From NCBI GenBank assembly GCA_944358275.1, contig CALVQZ010000137.1, positions 1-6,917 on the forward strand: a stretch of 6,917 nucleotides of DNA. The letters run 5' to 3'. The stretch comes from an uncultured Bacilli bacterium. GTDB lineage: Bacteria; Bacillota_I; Bacilli_A; RF39; UBA660. The position numbers and the translations under genes are program-made. The notes beneath the pieces were generated by a model. That model saw only the letters and a program-made list of their open reading frames with translations. It was not told the origin of the DNA and searched no databases. Positions 6,365 to 6,917 of this stretch are shown piece by piece. Position 1 is the first letter of the stretch, and every line of letters starts with the position of its first letter.

Positions 6365-6917
6365 AGAACTTATAAAAAAAATAGATAAAGAAGATATTAC
6401 TAATTTTAATTATTTAATAAAATACAAAAAACTACTAAATAAAGAACAACTAGATGATAAGCAAAAAATATCAAAACTAAAAATAAACAAAATACTAAGA
6501 TTAGTAAAAAAATCAAAAACAATACCTGTTCAATATTTAGTTGGTAATGTGAATTTTTATGGATATACATACAAAGTTAATAAAAATGTACTAATACCAA
6601 GATTTGAAACAGAAGAACTAGTAGAAAATACAATAAAAATAATAAAACAAAAATTTAATAAAAAAATATCAATTTTAGATATAGGAACAGGTACAGGATG
6701 TATAGGTATTACATTAAAAAAAGAACTAGATGCACAAGTTACATTATCTGATATTTCAAAAAAAGCATTAAAAGTAGCAAAATATAACAAACAAAACTTA
6801 GATATAAAAATTATAAATAGCAATCTACTTGAAAAAATAAACGAAAAATACGATGTAATAATTAGTAATCCACCATATATTTCATATGATGAAAATATAA
6901 TGAAATTAGTAAAAGAT
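6354..6917 (+). CDS. prmC: Release factor glutamine methyltransferase, truncated at window end
   Basis: From the ATG at 6354, 188 codons run without a stop to the window edge; the family is usually about 280 residues, so roughly two thirds is present. A short lysine-rich helical N-terminal domain ends at about residue 75 (IPVQYLVGNVNFYG is conserved). Then comes PRFETEELVE (82-91), SAM-binding motif I ILDIGTGTGCIGI (107-119), an acidic loop SDIS (132-135) and the catalytic NPPYIS (172-177). NPPY contacts the glutamine amide that is methylated. PrmC transfers a methyl group from S-adenosylmethionine to the GGQ glutamine of release factors, here Q230 of the upstream RF1, which raises termination efficiency. 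The start overlaps the last 11 bases of prfA in another frame. There is no strong Shine-Dalgarno, only an AAGAG-like stretch, which suggests translational coupling. prfA-prmC adjacency is common in bacteria. Confidence 0.95.
   Translation, partial: MYYKELIKKIDKEDITNFNYLIKYKKLLNKEQLDDKQKISKLKINKILRLVKKSKTIPVQYLVGNVNFYGYTYKVNKNVLIPRFETEELVENTIKIIKQKFNKKISILDIGTGTGCIGITLKKELDAQVTLSDISKKALKVAKYNKQNLDIKIINSNLLEKINEKYDVIISNPPYISYDENIMKLVKD

Noticed and set aside
6557..6823. Minus-strand open frame opposite the right end
   Set aside because: The plus strand carries clear PrmC motifs (SAM motif I and NPPY) in an uninterrupted frame, so this is a shadow.
1..6917. DGR template repeat, reverse transcriptase, CRISPR array, transposase or tRNA gene within the window
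   Set aside because: No second GC-rich segment matches the variable repeat, no reverse-transcriptase motifs appear in any frame, and no regular spacer repeats, terminal inverted repeats or tRNA cloverleafs were found by eye.

Overview
The window is AT-rich with short intergenic gaps. It looks like the chromosome of a low-GC Firmicute of the Bacilli side. The main pointer is rpoE, the RNA polymerase delta subunit, which is characteristic of Bacilli, sitting next to argS and a DUF1934 (YwiB-type) gene as in Bacillus-like genomes. A complete class A penicillin-binding protein implies a peptidoglycan wall. UGA appears to be a stop, because the DUF1934 gene ends in TGA at its expected C-terminus and tryptophan is TGG. 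This argues against a Mycoplasma-type code. An uncultured gut-type Bacilli/Tenericutes relative would fit, but that placement is inference.

Region 1 (1-742, + strand) is accessory. It opens inside the 3' end of a gene whose first 76 bases are about 64% G+C, nearly free of adenine, and show regularly alternating NNY codons. This is the signature of a diversity-generating retroelement (DGR) variable repeat, a receptor-type segment rewritten by adenine-directed reverse transcription. The reverse transcriptase and template repeat are not in the window. Twenty bases after its stop comes a type IV prepilin-like gene with a C-terminal Ig-like domain, probably in the same operon.

Region 2 (743-2659, - strand) is a bifunctional class A penicillin-binding protein. 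Its stop codon directly abuts the stop of the convergent prepilin gene.

Region 3 (2660-2818) is a compact divergent promoter region with one good candidate promoter on each strand and a short inverted repeat overlapping the + strand -35.

Region 4 (2819-6917, + strand) is a tightly packed housekeeping operon: DUF1934 protein, argS, rpoE, prfA and prmC (cut by the window end). Gaps are 4-15 bases or the genes overlap, and several Shine-Dalgarno sites overlap the preceding stop. PrmC methylates the GGQ glutamine of the release factor encoded just upstream, so the last two genes form a functional pair. The main discovery candidate is the DGR-type variable repeat at the left edge, next to a pilin-like surface gene.
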